DNA of 64,000 nt, taken from Atherix ibis (Eukaryota; Arthropoda; Insecta; Diptera; Athericidae). Of the stretch, positions 33,880 through 45,947 are shown one piece after another. Position 1 is the stretch's first letter. Every line of letters starts with the position of its first letter. Made by a program: the position numbers and the translations under genes. Location: contig OY282605.1 of the NCBI GenBank assembly GCA_958298945.1, positions 30,110,811 to 30,174,810 of the forward strand, in the 5' to 3' direction. A model generated the notes under the pieces. It was not told the DNA's origin, did no database searches, and was given only the letters and a program-made list of their open reading frames with translations.

Positions 33880-34970
33880 GGAAATCACCGTTTTTCAATA
33901 GACGGCGTCAGCAGTAAATGTTTGTTCAAAATAATGGATCCAAAATGTGAAATCGTAAGCTTAGGTATCTGTCAACAACTTTTCATCTTACATTCAGGAC
34001 TTTTTATAGGATCAATTTTTTAGAATGTCAAAATTTGAGCCAAATAAATGTCATTTGGGGAAAGTTCAAAAAAATCTGCAGCTGAAGCACATCGAATGAT
34101 TGTAGAAACTTATGGTGAGGCTTGTATTATTATGAGAACATATTGCTACAAGGGTGGTCACTTCAACGTGGAAGACAAAAAGGGTCCCAGAGCGGTGAAA
34201 AAGTTTGAAGACGCAGAATTGGATGCATTACTGGATAAAATCTACATCAAACGCAACAAAAACCTGCAGTTTCATTGGGCGTGACTCAACAATCCATTTC
34301 ATATCGTTTGAAAGCTTTAGGAATGAACCAAAAGCAAGGAAATTGGATGCCATATGAGTTGAAGCCAAAAGACGTTGAAACTGCAAAAAAGGAAAGGTTT
34401 TCTGCATTGTATTGTGACTGGCAATGAAAAGTGGATCCAATACGATAATCCAAAGTGAAAAAAATCTTGGGGGTTTTGCGGCCATGCATTGACATCGCCA
34501 GTCAAGCCAAACATCCATGACTTAAAGCTTATGCTATGTATTTTGTTGGGATCAGCTTGGCGTGGTATATTATAAGCTTTTGCAACTGGGAAAAACTATC
34601 GCAGAAGCACTCTACCGAACACAATTGATGCGTTTGGGCCGAGTATTGAAGAAAATACGGCAACAATAGGAGCAAACACCCGACAAAGTGACATGTTCTA
34701 AGATGGTTAAAGCCTACCTGGAAATACTGAAATTGGTTCTGCCTAACCCGCCGTATTCTCCAGACCTCTCCCCTTCCGAGTACTAACTCTTCCGATCGAT
34801 GACGCATGGCCTGGAAGATCAACGCGTCCGATTTTACAAAGAGACCAAAAATTAAGTCGATTTATGGATAGCCTCAAAAGACGAGTAGTTTGTTTCGTCT
34901 AACCAGAAAGATGCTCAAAAGATGCTCAAAAGTTATGACTAAAGATGCTCAAAGGTTATGACTAGATTAT
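33880..34970 (+). pseudogene. mariner transposase pseudogene, all catalytic residues lost
   Basis: The plus strand begins MSFGESSKKSAAEAHRMIVE, then TYGEACI (34048 on), continues EDAELDALLDK-like, LGVTQQSISYRLKALGMNQK, GNWMPYELKPKDVET, IVTGNEKWIQYDNPKCKKSW (first Asp now Asn), LMLCIWWDQLGVVYYKLL, then PNPPYSPDLSPSEY (third Asp now Glu, followed by a stop). The HDNA box with the second Asp is deleted. The protein resembles the copy at 5.08-6.18 kb in its N-terminus. The 5' flank (33880-34040) looks like mariner leader sequence, but I cannot define terminal repeats. A small tandem duplication follows at the 3' end. Confidence 0.75.
34909..34964 (+). repeat. short tandem duplication
   Basis: AGATGCTCAAAAGTTATGAC is repeated with one change, and a shorter AGATGCTCAAA precedes it. 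Confidence 0.8.
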
Positions 34971-34999
34971 TTTTCCACAATAAAGCCTCAAATTTTGAA

Positions 35000-35560
35000 A
35001 AAAAATGGCGGGAAATTTTCCTTTTTGCTTTCAATTATTTTTAACAAAACTTTATTAAACGGAATTTTCTATTATCTTGGCAAGAATCATCGCAAAACTA
35101 CTCTTCAATCTTCTAATTGCGTCTTTTTTGATCAGATCGTCAAATCCATCAATATTATTCCTAATCATCAGTTTAGTTTTAGATCTGATTATTCCACAAT
35201 TTCGCAAGTCATCGAGTTGTCAATTTCAATGAATTCTCCCTTGAACGAAAAACATAGATATAACTCACGCATTTGAACATATCTGGCACACCGGATTGCT
35301 CTGGAAGCTTAACAACATGATTCTTCTTCTTTATTGCTTCATTATAAAGTACAATAATCACTTTCAAATTATCTAAAATCTCCAATATTCGATTATATCC
35401 ATTATTAATGCTGGCATTCCTCAAGGTAGCATTCTCGCTCCCGTTCTTTACAATATATTTACTTCAGATATCCCCACAGCCACATTAGCTGATGATGGAA
35501 TTATTCTTACTTCCTGTAAAAACTCCAAAAGTGTATGTTAAACTGTACCACATCCTAATC
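35000..35560 (+). pseudogene. Jockey-type LINE RT fragment
   Basis: Plus-strand blocks in order: IIPNHQFSFRSDYSTISQVI (35155 on), HIWHTGLLWKLNNMI, INAGIPQGSILAPVLYNIFT, SDIPTATLADDGIILT (catalytic ADD pair kept). The order is that of a Jockey RT from the fingers to the catalytic box. Frame changes separate the blocks. It covers the 5' part of the same protein region seen at 26.8-27.5 kb, but the two are too different to be one recent copy. Confidence 0.75.
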
Positions 35561-35869
35561 CTCAAAAAGACGTATACCAAAAAAAAAACGATGAAAATCA
35601 ATAACATTAACAAAAGGTACATTGATTTATGTAGACTACTCGTCCAAAGCTCTTAATTATTACTAATATTAAATATAGCTTAAAAACCCATTTGAACTTA
35701 CAGGCTTGAACTTTGAAGTTTCACCAAGCCTTTCAATCCCCTTCGAAGACGTCAACTTTCACCTATTGCCTTCTCTAAAAGTACTTTTCGATACCTCAAA
35801 AAATCGATGGCCTCATTCTCGTCTAGTTACTATTCAACCCTATAAAGTGTTATAAGTGAAGTTGTGTTT

Positions 35870-36890
35870 TGTAGTGTTGTACGCAAAAATGGAACTCCGA
35901 AATGTCGAGCAACGAAGTGTCGTCAAATATTATATAGACCTTGGTGAATCCATGTGTAAATTTGGTGAATCCACATGTTTGTTTGGAGACTTACAAAAAG
36001 TTGCAATAAGCTTATGGGAAACATTTGTTATCAAGACCCTAAATATTTTGGTGGAATTATGAATTTTTAGAATGCCGAGAAGCAGTAGAAACGAACATTG
36101 TTAAGGAATGCCTTTAATAAAGAAAACTGATAAAAATGTGGAACGATTGAGCGAGGTCACATCGTTTATTAATATTGAATCCTTAAATAAGTCCTTAAAA
36201 GTCACAGGAAAATATATCTTCACGTCAGATTGGATACTGCATATTCTTGATGATCTAATGTGATAACGCTTTCTCTTATGTGGCCATCGACATCAACTAA
36301 TTTCAGTCGGAAACAGGGATTCCTGTAAATTCACAGTCCTTTTTTCATAGGATCTTAGCTGATAATCAACGGTGCGAGTTCGATATAGGTTTGCTGAACC
36401 AAATAACCTTAGACGTCCCAGGTTTACGTCGAGGTCTTCCTCCGAAGGAATGGATCCGTTGACTTTTCGGGTTGTTTTCAGCACTTTATTGTCGCGAAAT
36501 CGTTCAAACTCATGTAAGGGGATCAAATTTTTTTGGAAGGATGAAAGAGTTCACCTTGGTTTCTGCTGAAAACCGAATATTCCGAAGAACACATGTGGAC
36601 TGGTGAATCTACTGTCCTGTACCCCAATAACTTAGAGGTTATGATTTCTTACTCCATGTTGTTTCGGCTGTGATCCTGGATCTGAGTCTGCGTGACTTTT
36701 TTGTTTTGTTTCCTTAGATAAAAAACTGCACTTGAAAGGACATTATCTTTATACTGCAGATAACAGCCGAGGAGCTGAGGGCGTTTTCTATTTGAAGCCC
36801 TTCAGTAGTACCATGATTATTATAATGGAGTAATAGCATCGGTCCTGATTGTTGATATAGATCCTGATAACTGTAATTAAGTGACGGCAC
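35870..36890 (+). pseudogene. mariner transposase pseudogene (copy A of an interrupted family)
   Basis: The ATG at 35889 starts MELRNVEQRSVVKYYIDLGE, a typical mariner N-terminus. ECREAVETN and KKTDKNVERLSEV follow (36080-36165), then SDWILHI, CDNAFSYVAIDIN (second Asp, about 36261) and GIPVNSQSFF. About 330 bp of unrelated sequence then intervenes before LDLSLRDFF (third Asp, about 36680) and KDIIFILQITAEE-like C-terminal sequence. In intact mariners these two blocks are only about ten residues apart. The copy at 47.2-48.0 kb has a related interruption at the same place. Confidence 0.65.
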
Positions 36891-38869
36891 CATCTGAGCT
36901 CTTAAGCAATTTTTAGAATAACCGAAATCCTTTTTTTTTATAACAGCAATTTTAACCTAAATTTCTGTTGTTGATAATGAAAAAAAAATGTAATATTTAG
37001 AAAATTGTTTTTTTTTTTGAATTTAGAAGAAATTTTTAGAAATTTCCTTTCTTGAACAGTTAATATAAATGATATTTTCAATTAGTATTCAGTAAATTCT
37101 ATCCTTTCTTGAACAGTTCATACTATGCGTATTGTTGTATCTATTGTATATAAAATTATACAGAATAAATTTACTTTATTTTAGATCGATTTTACCTAAA
37201 AGAATTGCATATACAAATACACCTATCGTTGATAGTGACTGCATCACCTGAAGTGGTTAAAGCATTTCAAGGTTTCATAAGGCTTTCCGCATGAATTCCC
37301 ATTCGAGTATAATACATCATGATTGGCCGACATTTTGGTATTTCATCTAATTTCAATAATGGAGATTTATCTATGTGTATACGTGTTCTATAGAGTATGT
37401 ATTGGGACAGCCTACAAGATTCAAATACTTCAGAACCGACCAAACTATGGCCAAATACCAGAGTCTCATTTGAATTGTTATTTATGTGGTTCTGACTGTA
37501 GTATCTATTGTCATTGGTTGATACAAACCGATTCGGTACGGGTGACCCAGGTCGGGCCAGTGGAATTGGGTAACATACTCACAAAAGCGAATTGTTCCAA
37601 GTGGAATTGAGTCACCATGACGGAAAATTTTTAAAAATAGTTTTCCACAAATATCTTCTGACCAAATTTTCTATTTAAATTTTCCTGTTCCTATTCGTTG
37701 TCAAATGGAAACTTTTGTGTAAAAATCAAAGAGTCTGAATTTTTCATATGCAAATTTATTCGCGTTAAATTATAGTCTCATATGTGGGTGTGTGTATTAC
37801 TGGGATTTTTTAAAATTATTTTTACCACAATCTGATTTAACATATTTTTTCGTTTCATTGTTGAGTTTTTAATTTTTTTCTCGATATTCACATATTTAGG
37901 GAGAAAAAGAGGAAGAAGAAGAAGCACAAATATTGTAAGGATTAAACAAACACTTTAAGTAATGGATTTAATAAAATAAAACAACAAAAAAAGTAAAGTT
38001 TGTCGTAAAATCCTATATGTTAATAAAAATCCAAATCTAGAAGACATGAAGAAATCCAACAAATCCAACTAAGTTTTGATGAAAATGTTCATCTAGTGGA
38101 AAATTGCTAAAGAATAATTGTAGAACTCAAAAGTTCACAATCCATAGAAATTAAGGTGGAATTTATGTAAGCTTTGTTTTTGTTGATATAATTCTATCCA
38201 TTTTGATTATATAAGATTTGTAAAGTCAAATATTGTTCAAACGAATCTTAGCATGCTAAAAATAAATTTCAAATTCTTCTCGGTGACAAAGTTTATAAGG
38301 GAAAAAAAACCAGTAATCGACGATTCTCTCGTTTGTATTGAGAATATTTTTAATTGAATGTGTGTAGAAGAAGGATTTATTAGAATAATCGGTATGGGAA
38401 GCTATATAAGCGTTCAAATAAACTTTTCAAGCAGATTAGAAAGAAATTATTTTTAACAATGTTTGGTTTTTTTTTTTAAATTATTTCCCATAAAATTTGA
38501 AGTGAAATCTTTTCTTTACTAAATCAAATCTTACAATTGACAAATAATTTTTTTTTTGCTCAGAAATCTTACAATTCGTACTAACAATATTGTTCCAAAA
38601 GCTTTTGCCTACCCAAAAAAAAATATGGACTTTTCAATATTATTTTTGAACATATTTTTACATATTTTTGAATCAAAATCAGAACTTTTCAATATTATTT
38701 TGTACAGTTTATTTTAGTGACATTGCAAGTTATTAAATTTAATTTTTTTTTATCATTGTTTAAACATTTTTACCATTAGTAATTTTTCATAAATTTTTGG
38801 TAGTAATGGGGACTATTGCTACTGAAAATTTCTCCATAAGTCCTCTACAGAAAGAAAATAGACTTTTTC
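36891..38869. other. stretch without a supported gene
   Basis: AT-rich. A frame at 37323-37610 ends with several Cys (CYLCGSDCSIYCHW) but matches no family known to me. A purine-rich GAAGAA tract lies near 37900-37925. Confidence 0.4.
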
Positions 38870-40330
38870 TACGTTCCTGTTAAGTTTATCCCACACAAAA
38901 ATAATGTTTTTCCACATACGGATTAAACGATTAAAAAATGAATCTTTACGGCACGTCCGAAAAGAGGATTAAGGATAAACTGATGTGCATTCTTGGCGAA
39001 ACGGGTATTGCGGTGAAACAATTGTAGGGACGAAATGTAACTAGCCAATTTACTGGAACACTGTTTATGGAAAATATAGTCAAATAAGGAAAAATTGGTG
39101 TTCCAGGGTGTCTGATGACTCCATAATATTTTTGTCTATTATTAATTTTACGCTTGATTTTGTATCCCATCTAGTAAGTGCAATGGCATTTTGTGAAGCG
39201 CCTGTCCTTATATGGGAATTATATTCTATCTTGGGGTAAACATATTGGCTAAATCAGATAGGGTGAAAAATTTCTTGCATCGTTTAAGGGAGTCTAAGCA
39301 TTTTGCAGCGTTTTTGGTAATATCAACGGAGGTTGTATTGCAGTAGCCATGGCGATAATGTTGATGATTTGTTCATTAGCTAAAATTTAAATAGATGGCG
39401 CACCAATTGACAAGACTATGCATGGAGTTTTTGGTCAGTTTTAGTGCCTCTGGCAGCACTATTCTCAGAAAATTTCATGATTCGATAATGCTTCGTCGAA
39501 TCGCTGACGAAACTGTTCGTACGATCGTGTGTACGAAGAGATACGAAAAGAACACGACTAAGCCGGCATCATAATGTGATGAATTTTTTCATGGGTCATT
39601 CTGCATTAGTCAACGTAGTTGATTAAAAGTGCTATAATTAAATTTAATCATGTGTTATACAAAAAATAGTTTCGTACTACAAAACTGTTATAAATCAGAT
39701 TTGAAATTACATTCAAGAATGGAAAGTTTTTCCGTTTCTGTTATGCATGTCCTGGATAATGGCTGGAGATTTCGGTTTTGCCTTAGAGACAGAAGACAGC
39801 TCTAAAATTTGGAAACATTAAATTCCACTCTGTTCTTCGAGACCCATAATAAAATACTATTTATATTGGAATTTAATGAGTTTAAAAACTGAGAGTACTA
39901 TCATTAGCGAAATAGTGGACTGGATTAGAAATAACAGATATGAGATCATTTATGAAATTTAGAATAATGGTCGGAGATACAACGGAACCCTGTGGAACAC
40001 CAGCATTTATTTAGTGAACTGCATACTTGCAGCCATCCGAAACAAATTGTACTGGACGGTTCGAAAGCTATTTTCGCTGATAAACTATCAGCTAAAATTT
40101 TCATTAGTTGATAGTTTATGAGTATTTCCCCTACCTTAGAAAGAAGGGATATTAGTGCAATGGATCGGTAATTGGAGAAGGAAGAGGACTCGTTTTTTTT
40201 TGAGAATTGGTTGAATGAATGCTGTTTTCCATCTGTGCGGACAAATTCCAGAAGAAAAGAATATTTGAAAAATGCAGTGGTTCTGCCAATATAGAAGAAC
40301 ACCTCCTTAGGCGATTTGTGCATATCAAGA
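38870..40330 (-). pseudogene. LINE fragment, RT plus C-terminal region
   Basis: The minus strand reads NYRSIALISLLSKVGEILIN, then YQLMKIL (40190-40090), then GVPQGSVVSPTIILNFINDL (about 40000; spread over two frames), ISNPVHYFANDST (catalytic FADD now FAND), and after a gap without matches (39400-39700), CLDSLKRCKKFFTLSDLANM, LDGIQNQA, YISSLQLFHRNTRFAKNAHQ, FILNPLFGRAVK (39300-38940). This is the usual order of a non-LTR ORF2 of a CR1/L2-like or Jockey-like type. The clade is uncertain. 3' half only, truncated at the 5' end. Confidence 0.7.
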
Positions 40331-40869
40331 TTTTTAAAGATGTTTTTTCATCATTTTGTTCACATATTTAATTTGGACGTTACGTTAAGACGTCGCTATA
40401 ATTTTATATTCAGAAAAAGTCGTAGAACTGGGACGGCCAACACGTGTTTTGTTCCTGCAACTCTCTTCGTCCTTGAAATTTTTGAAATATTATTTAATTT
40501 TTTTTCATGGAAGTTTTTGAAAAATTATTAATTTTCTTTAATTCACGTGAAATTTAATGATTACTTTCCCAGTTTACTCAATAACCAAACAATAAAAAAC
40601 TACAAATTGCCTTATTTTCGGCACCTTAGCTAATCACCAAATTCCAAATAAACTCAAGGCATAAAAACGATTAAATTTAAACATCATTTTTATAGACAAA
40701 ACTGAACAGAAACTCAATATCTAAATATATTATTTTGGTAAAACAGAGAAACCCAAATATTGATAACTGGAAAATTTCTACCAAATTAAGAGAATTTTTT
40801 TTAATTATATTGTGGTCATTATAATTTATCTAAAAAAGTTTGACCTTTATGTGGTGTCAACAAAAATGG
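40331..40869. other. AT-rich stretch, nothing recognised
   Basis: No supported feature. Confidence 0.5.
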
Positions 40870-41110
40870 GCACCACAAATCATAAAATACAAAAAACTTT
40901 GGCTTTATTACGCAAAAATGTTCCCAAGACGCATAATTTGTTGATTTCATGATGTCCTCCAACATCATGCAAATTGACGCCATTTACTTATGGCATCAAA
41001 TTTCATGATCTTGGAGGCCACCATACAAAAGATCGTGTTTACGCAGGCAATTCTTAAATTTTGGAGCATAAAAAAACGATCATCTGTCAACTAACGGCCA
41101 AATTACAGCC
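40870..41110 (-). pseudogene. short IS630-like transposase relic
   Basis: The minus strand near 41040-40990 contains WWPPRS*NLMP, the WPPRSCDLTP signature with a stop. Little else aligns. Confidence 0.4.
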
Positions 41111-42879
41111 TTAAAGGCTATTTTTTTTGTATTGTCTTTTATTTAACTAAACTTTCCGAATCACAAATTGAAGTATCCTGTATTTATGACAGTAGTGTAT
41201 GTTGAAAAAACTTTCATAAATACAGCATGAGGACTATTTTTTAATCTTAAATAAATACGAAACATTTTTTTTAATTTAATTAGTTTTTATTATTCGTCAT
41301 TTCAAAAGTTATTCAGCCGATTTGCTATTGCAACACAAGTCATAATTGTAAATGCAATGGTGTCAGTATACGATTATCCTTAATGTCCTTAGGCTTATAT
41401 TGAAAAATTTAAAGTCGCATTTTTTATAATTAATATGAGATTTATACAATAATATATTCAATGAAAAAATTAGTCACAAACGATTACTTTTTTCAGGATC
41501 AAAGGATCTTTTTTTTTCAGTTGTTAAAATAAATAATTCTTTTCTTTATATTCCTATTCGTATTTAGGATTTTTTTTCTTCTATTTTTTCGTGCTTATAT
41601 AAACTCACTAAAGTCAATCGCTTTGACAGTTAACAGATTAACAATTCGCAATATTTCAATAAAGGATGTCAAAGGTAAAAAATATTGGAAAATAAAATAG
41701 ATCTAAAAGCAAAACCAAAATTCAATGAATTCAAATGAGTAAGAATTTAATTGCGGCAAACCATTTCTGTCGCAACCCCATCGGCGATTTCAGTGTTTTG
41801 ACACAATTTATTTTTTCAGGAATAAATATTCGATAAAATTCATTTACTCGCACAGCTCTTCTTGCAATTGGTTTTTAAATTGTATTTATTCCAATTTCAG
41901 TGTCACTGTCCATGAAAAAATGGTGTTTATCTTTGACAAATTTTGATTTATAGCTTATTCGCTGTCTTGTCATTATAATAATTCATATTTTTAAGTCTAA
42001 ATTTTTTTCCTATTATTACAAACTATAATAAAAATTAAAAAAAACGATGGCATAATAAAATAAGAACAGGAGTAATTAAAGTCGAGTTTTTAATCAATTA
42101 TTCAGTGTTTAAATATTGTTTTTTTTTACAGTGATTGACAAATTAGGGAAGCTTTTTTAATTTTTGGACAAAATTTTTAGTTTTTCCATTGGAAATTATC
42201 TGTTTAAGAAATTCAATACTTTGCCAAAAATTCCGTCACTTCATTAGCTGATGGAGTGAATCATTCAGTGGCGATACTGATTCCGAGTCTCCTACGAGTA
42301 TCTTCCCAGTCTCTCCTTCGATAATTCGAAACATTCTGCTCTATTAAAAATTTGTATTTGCTAAAATTAAGTATACAAAATTTAGTTCAACTTTTACGTA
42401 ATTTAAACTATAATGTGTAATATATAAATAATTTATACGCCTCCTCACACACTATGGATATTACGTCAAAGTTTAAATTATCGATGAAGTTTTCATGTTT
42501 CTTTAGAATTTATAGTAATTTTATGAAAACTATTTTCCTATCTGTATCTATTTTGATTGAATTAAATTTTTTTTTATTTTTTTTTAACTTTATATTATTA
42601 TTAGTTTATTTTCCCAAAGATATTTTTATTGTTGATTTCTAAATTGTCGATGAGTATTTTCTATTTTACAAAATTTTGATACGTTGCCAAATAAAATTGC
42701 TGGCTGAATGGAATGAGTTACTTGTCATGTAAGTTTGTTAGAATTTGGATTGCAAATTTTTTTTATTAAGGGTCTCATATTAAATAAAAAATTATTTTTA
42801 TTATTAAAAAAAAAAAAAAAGCTAAGATGAATGACGTTTCTTATTGCATTACTTTTTGAAAGATGGCACTATTCATTTT
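41111..42879. other. AT-rich stretch, nothing recognised
   Basis: A hydrophobic frame at 42454-42642 is of the kind expected by chance in AT-rich DNA. Confidence 0.5.
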
Positions 42880-43735
42880 GTAGTTTGGAAAGTATAGTTC
42901 TATAATTATATAATTAATAAATATATATATTAATTTAGATAAAATTTATTAAGAAATTTATTTGCCATTTTGAAAAAAAATCTATTATAAAAGTTTACAA
43001 ATTCAAAAGTTTTATTAAAGTTTGAAAATTGAAAGATTTCTTTTTCTAAATTGGTAAGTCTGCCGTAGCCAGGTTTCGTGCATATTTTCTTTTTTAGCAA
43101 TGAGGCTTATTTTTTGCTCAGTGGTGTATATTTCGATATAAAAAACTATCGTATGCGGGAGTCTGGAAATGCCCAAAAGTTTGTAAAGAAGCCACTGTAT
43201 CTATAAAAAATGATTCTTTGATGTGCATTTGGGTCTAAAGATATCGTTGGGCCATACATTTTCAAAAATTAAGAAACAGATTCTGTTACCATTAAATTTA
43301 AGCGCTTTTTGTTATATAATAACTTATTAATTTTATGCTACGGTTGAAAAATGTTATGCCTCTTTTGAACTTTACGCGTTGCAGAAACGCCATATTCTGA
43401 AAAATATGGCGTTTTTGCCACGTGTAAAATTCATACGAGGCATAATCTTGAGATTTGCCGATATCAGTTGGCCTCCAAGTTCAAACGATTTGACGCCTAT
43501 AGTTAATTTATTTTTTGTAAAACTTTGTAAAATATTCGGTTTACACAGACAATCCATAAATTTTCGTATATTTGAAAGCCAACATCCATCAAGTAATTAT
43601 CGAATATGTCAAAAGAATGAACGAATACATTCATCAAAATATTACGTCAAAAGAATCGAGGCCAATAAGAAGTTTTGGGGCAATTATTTTATAAATTTTA
43701 TATTTTTGATTAGCTATTCAATCTAATAAAATTTA
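42880..43735 (+). pseudogene. IS630/Tc1-mariner-like transposase remnant
   Basis: The plus strand reads SNEAYFLLSGVYFDIKNYRM, then FVKKPLYL, CAFGSKDIVGPYIFKN (43098-43270), the region of the first catalytic box with Asp replaced by Asn. A second open piece (43379-43726, 115 codons) reads FLPRVKFIRGIILRFADISW, then PPSSNDLTPIVNLFF (third catalytic Asp lost), then ICQKNERIHSSKYYVKRIEA (C-terminal). The ~170-residue spacing is shortened by loss of the second-Asp box. A 12-bp perfect hairpin (43385-43414, AAACGCCATATT arms) lies at the start of the second piece. The motif at 42880 is shared with copies at 14.6 and 60.0 kb. Confidence 0.7.
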
Positions 43736-45829
43736 TTCAAATTGCATGACTTTAAAAATCAAAGGGAAATGATTGAGAATTAAATTTTATTTTAGTTTAA
43801 AAAAAAAAAAACAGAATATTTTTAAAAATATTAATAAATTCTTTACAAAAAATTTTTGAAATTTTTTAAAAAAAGTTATCAAAGGATTTGTAATAACACC
43901 CCCCTTCCCTCCTGGTTTTTCTTGAAATATAATTTGAATCAAAGAAAAAAAATGAAAAATATCATGTCCTGTTTATAAGTAAACAAATCCCACTTGTAAG
44001 GAAGTTTTAACAGAACAACTAAAGAACTTTAAATAAACAAATTTATGTAGTTTAATATTGAAAATGAAACAATTCCGGTTATTGTAAAAGTGGTTGGGTT
44101 TTTTTTTACACCCTGTTTCTTACCATATTACATAAGCGAAAAGAAAGTTCAACTTTTAAACTAAATCGAAAAGTGTTCTCTCCGAGGGAATTGAGTATAA
44201 ACGAGAGAAGATGAACACTAAAAATTTCTACAATCAAATTGCGACCGAATTAACGAAAAAACAAAAATAGTAAAAAAAAAACCAAAAATAATAACAGCAA
44301 TTGTTGCAAAACAAGGGTGCAAAATAAAAATTTTTTAAAGCTCATCGCCTCATTTGGGACTTTTTGCAATCCCACCACAGCCATCTATCAGTGACTCGAA
44401 CCCTCCTCTTCTGTTCAACGAGGGTAACTTTCTTTCTGGCAAAATGCTCCAGACCAAATGTTTATTATTGTGGCCACATATACGATGAGTCTACACCGAA
44501 CACAAACTGTTTTAATTACAATTTGCTTCAACTTCAGCTCCGAGTTATTTTTTTTTTTTTCGTTGTTGTTGATCCTGGTTAACAAATTCATAATTTCAAA
44601 GTTAAACCGAGATTAAGAAAAGCATTTTAATCGTAGCCATTTCAATTTTCTCTGCTTTTTTGCTAACAATTGTATAAATTACACAATTAAGTGCTTCAAT
44701 TTGTTCTCTTATTTGAGTGTACATTTTTTTTGAACATCTCTACAGTGTGAAAAATATTGTAATTATTATTTCTCATGTAAAAGGATTTTGTTCGCAAGTA
44801 TATTCTGATTTGTTTTTTTTTTTACTTCACCTAAAAAGGGAAAATATCCTTTAGGTATCGTTCAGTAAAGTAGAAAAAAAAACACAATTAAATAGGACTA
44901 TTAAAAATGTCAAAACTCCTTGAACTAAAACTTTAATTTTAATTAGACAAGAGACTATTGGAAAAATTTAATAATTTAATAAAGGAAAAATTTAAACAGA
45001 AAAACTAAGCATTAAAAAAAACAATACAACAAAATTTTTTGTTAATTTTTTTATTTAATTATTCAGCAAATGTTTTGAAAATTGAATGTTTATTTTTAGG
45101 CCGTGTAGCCTCCTCACGTCCACGAGGACATTTGGTGACCTTCCATAGAGTTTGTTTTAAAAAACTAAAAAAAAGGACACCGAAGAGGTTACTACTGGTT
45201 AAAAAAAACTCCACAGTCGAAGAATTCGATCCTAGGCAACATTCCATGAGAAAATGAACGAAAGTGTTTTGAATATCACAGCATTTCCGAAAAGGATATT
45301 AAGGGCAGAGTTGACTATCTGAATTCTGAGCAGCCTCTATGCCCAGATAACTTTCGAAAATTTAATAAATCGATTTTTTTTCTAGTTGAGAAAATTTTTT
45401 CCATTAACAACAATTTTGATATATTTCTATTTTTTTGGTTAAAACCATTTTTTTTTAACTATTTTATTTAATATAAAAATGATCAGAGCGACAAATATTA
45501 TAGAAAATTTTTTAAAATTTTTTAAAAAACCTTTTCCATCAATTGTTAAATAATTTATAAATTTTTTCCATTTAAGATATAAAAACATCTACTTTCTTGA
45601 CTGAATAGGATCAGTTGGAATTATGTTCTTTTAGTTTTATCTTTTGGTACAAGGATAGAAGACAAAGTATTATGTTTTTTATATGAAATTTTAATGTTTA
45701 TGTGAACATTTGGAGTATCTACAAGGTATAGTAGGAAAGTAATGAAAATTATTTTTTTCAACAATTTTTTTAAATTCTATGCATTAATCCCCTTCAAACT
45801 AAGTCTTTTTGTGCAAGTTTATATCAGCG
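43736..45829. other. stretch without a supported gene
   Basis: AT-rich. Less AT-rich patches at 44350-44580 and 45095-45350 have short frames that match nothing I recognise. Confidence 0.4.
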
Positions 45830-45947
45830 GAAGTGTTGTTTACTGTTTTGGAAGCAGTGCTGGAAGGCTTCAAACTAGTAATGAGGTTTTTGAAAAAGGA
45901 AATGAGATTGCTTTGATTTTTGTTATTTTATTTTTATACGTCAATGT
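45830..45947 (-). pseudogene. mariner C-terminal fragment
   Basis: The minus strand reads EAFQHCFQNSKQHFR, resembling the VEAxQHCxEKWKxR end of the mariner family at 47.2 kb. It abuts the left TA of the irritans-type mariner. Confidence 0.45.
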
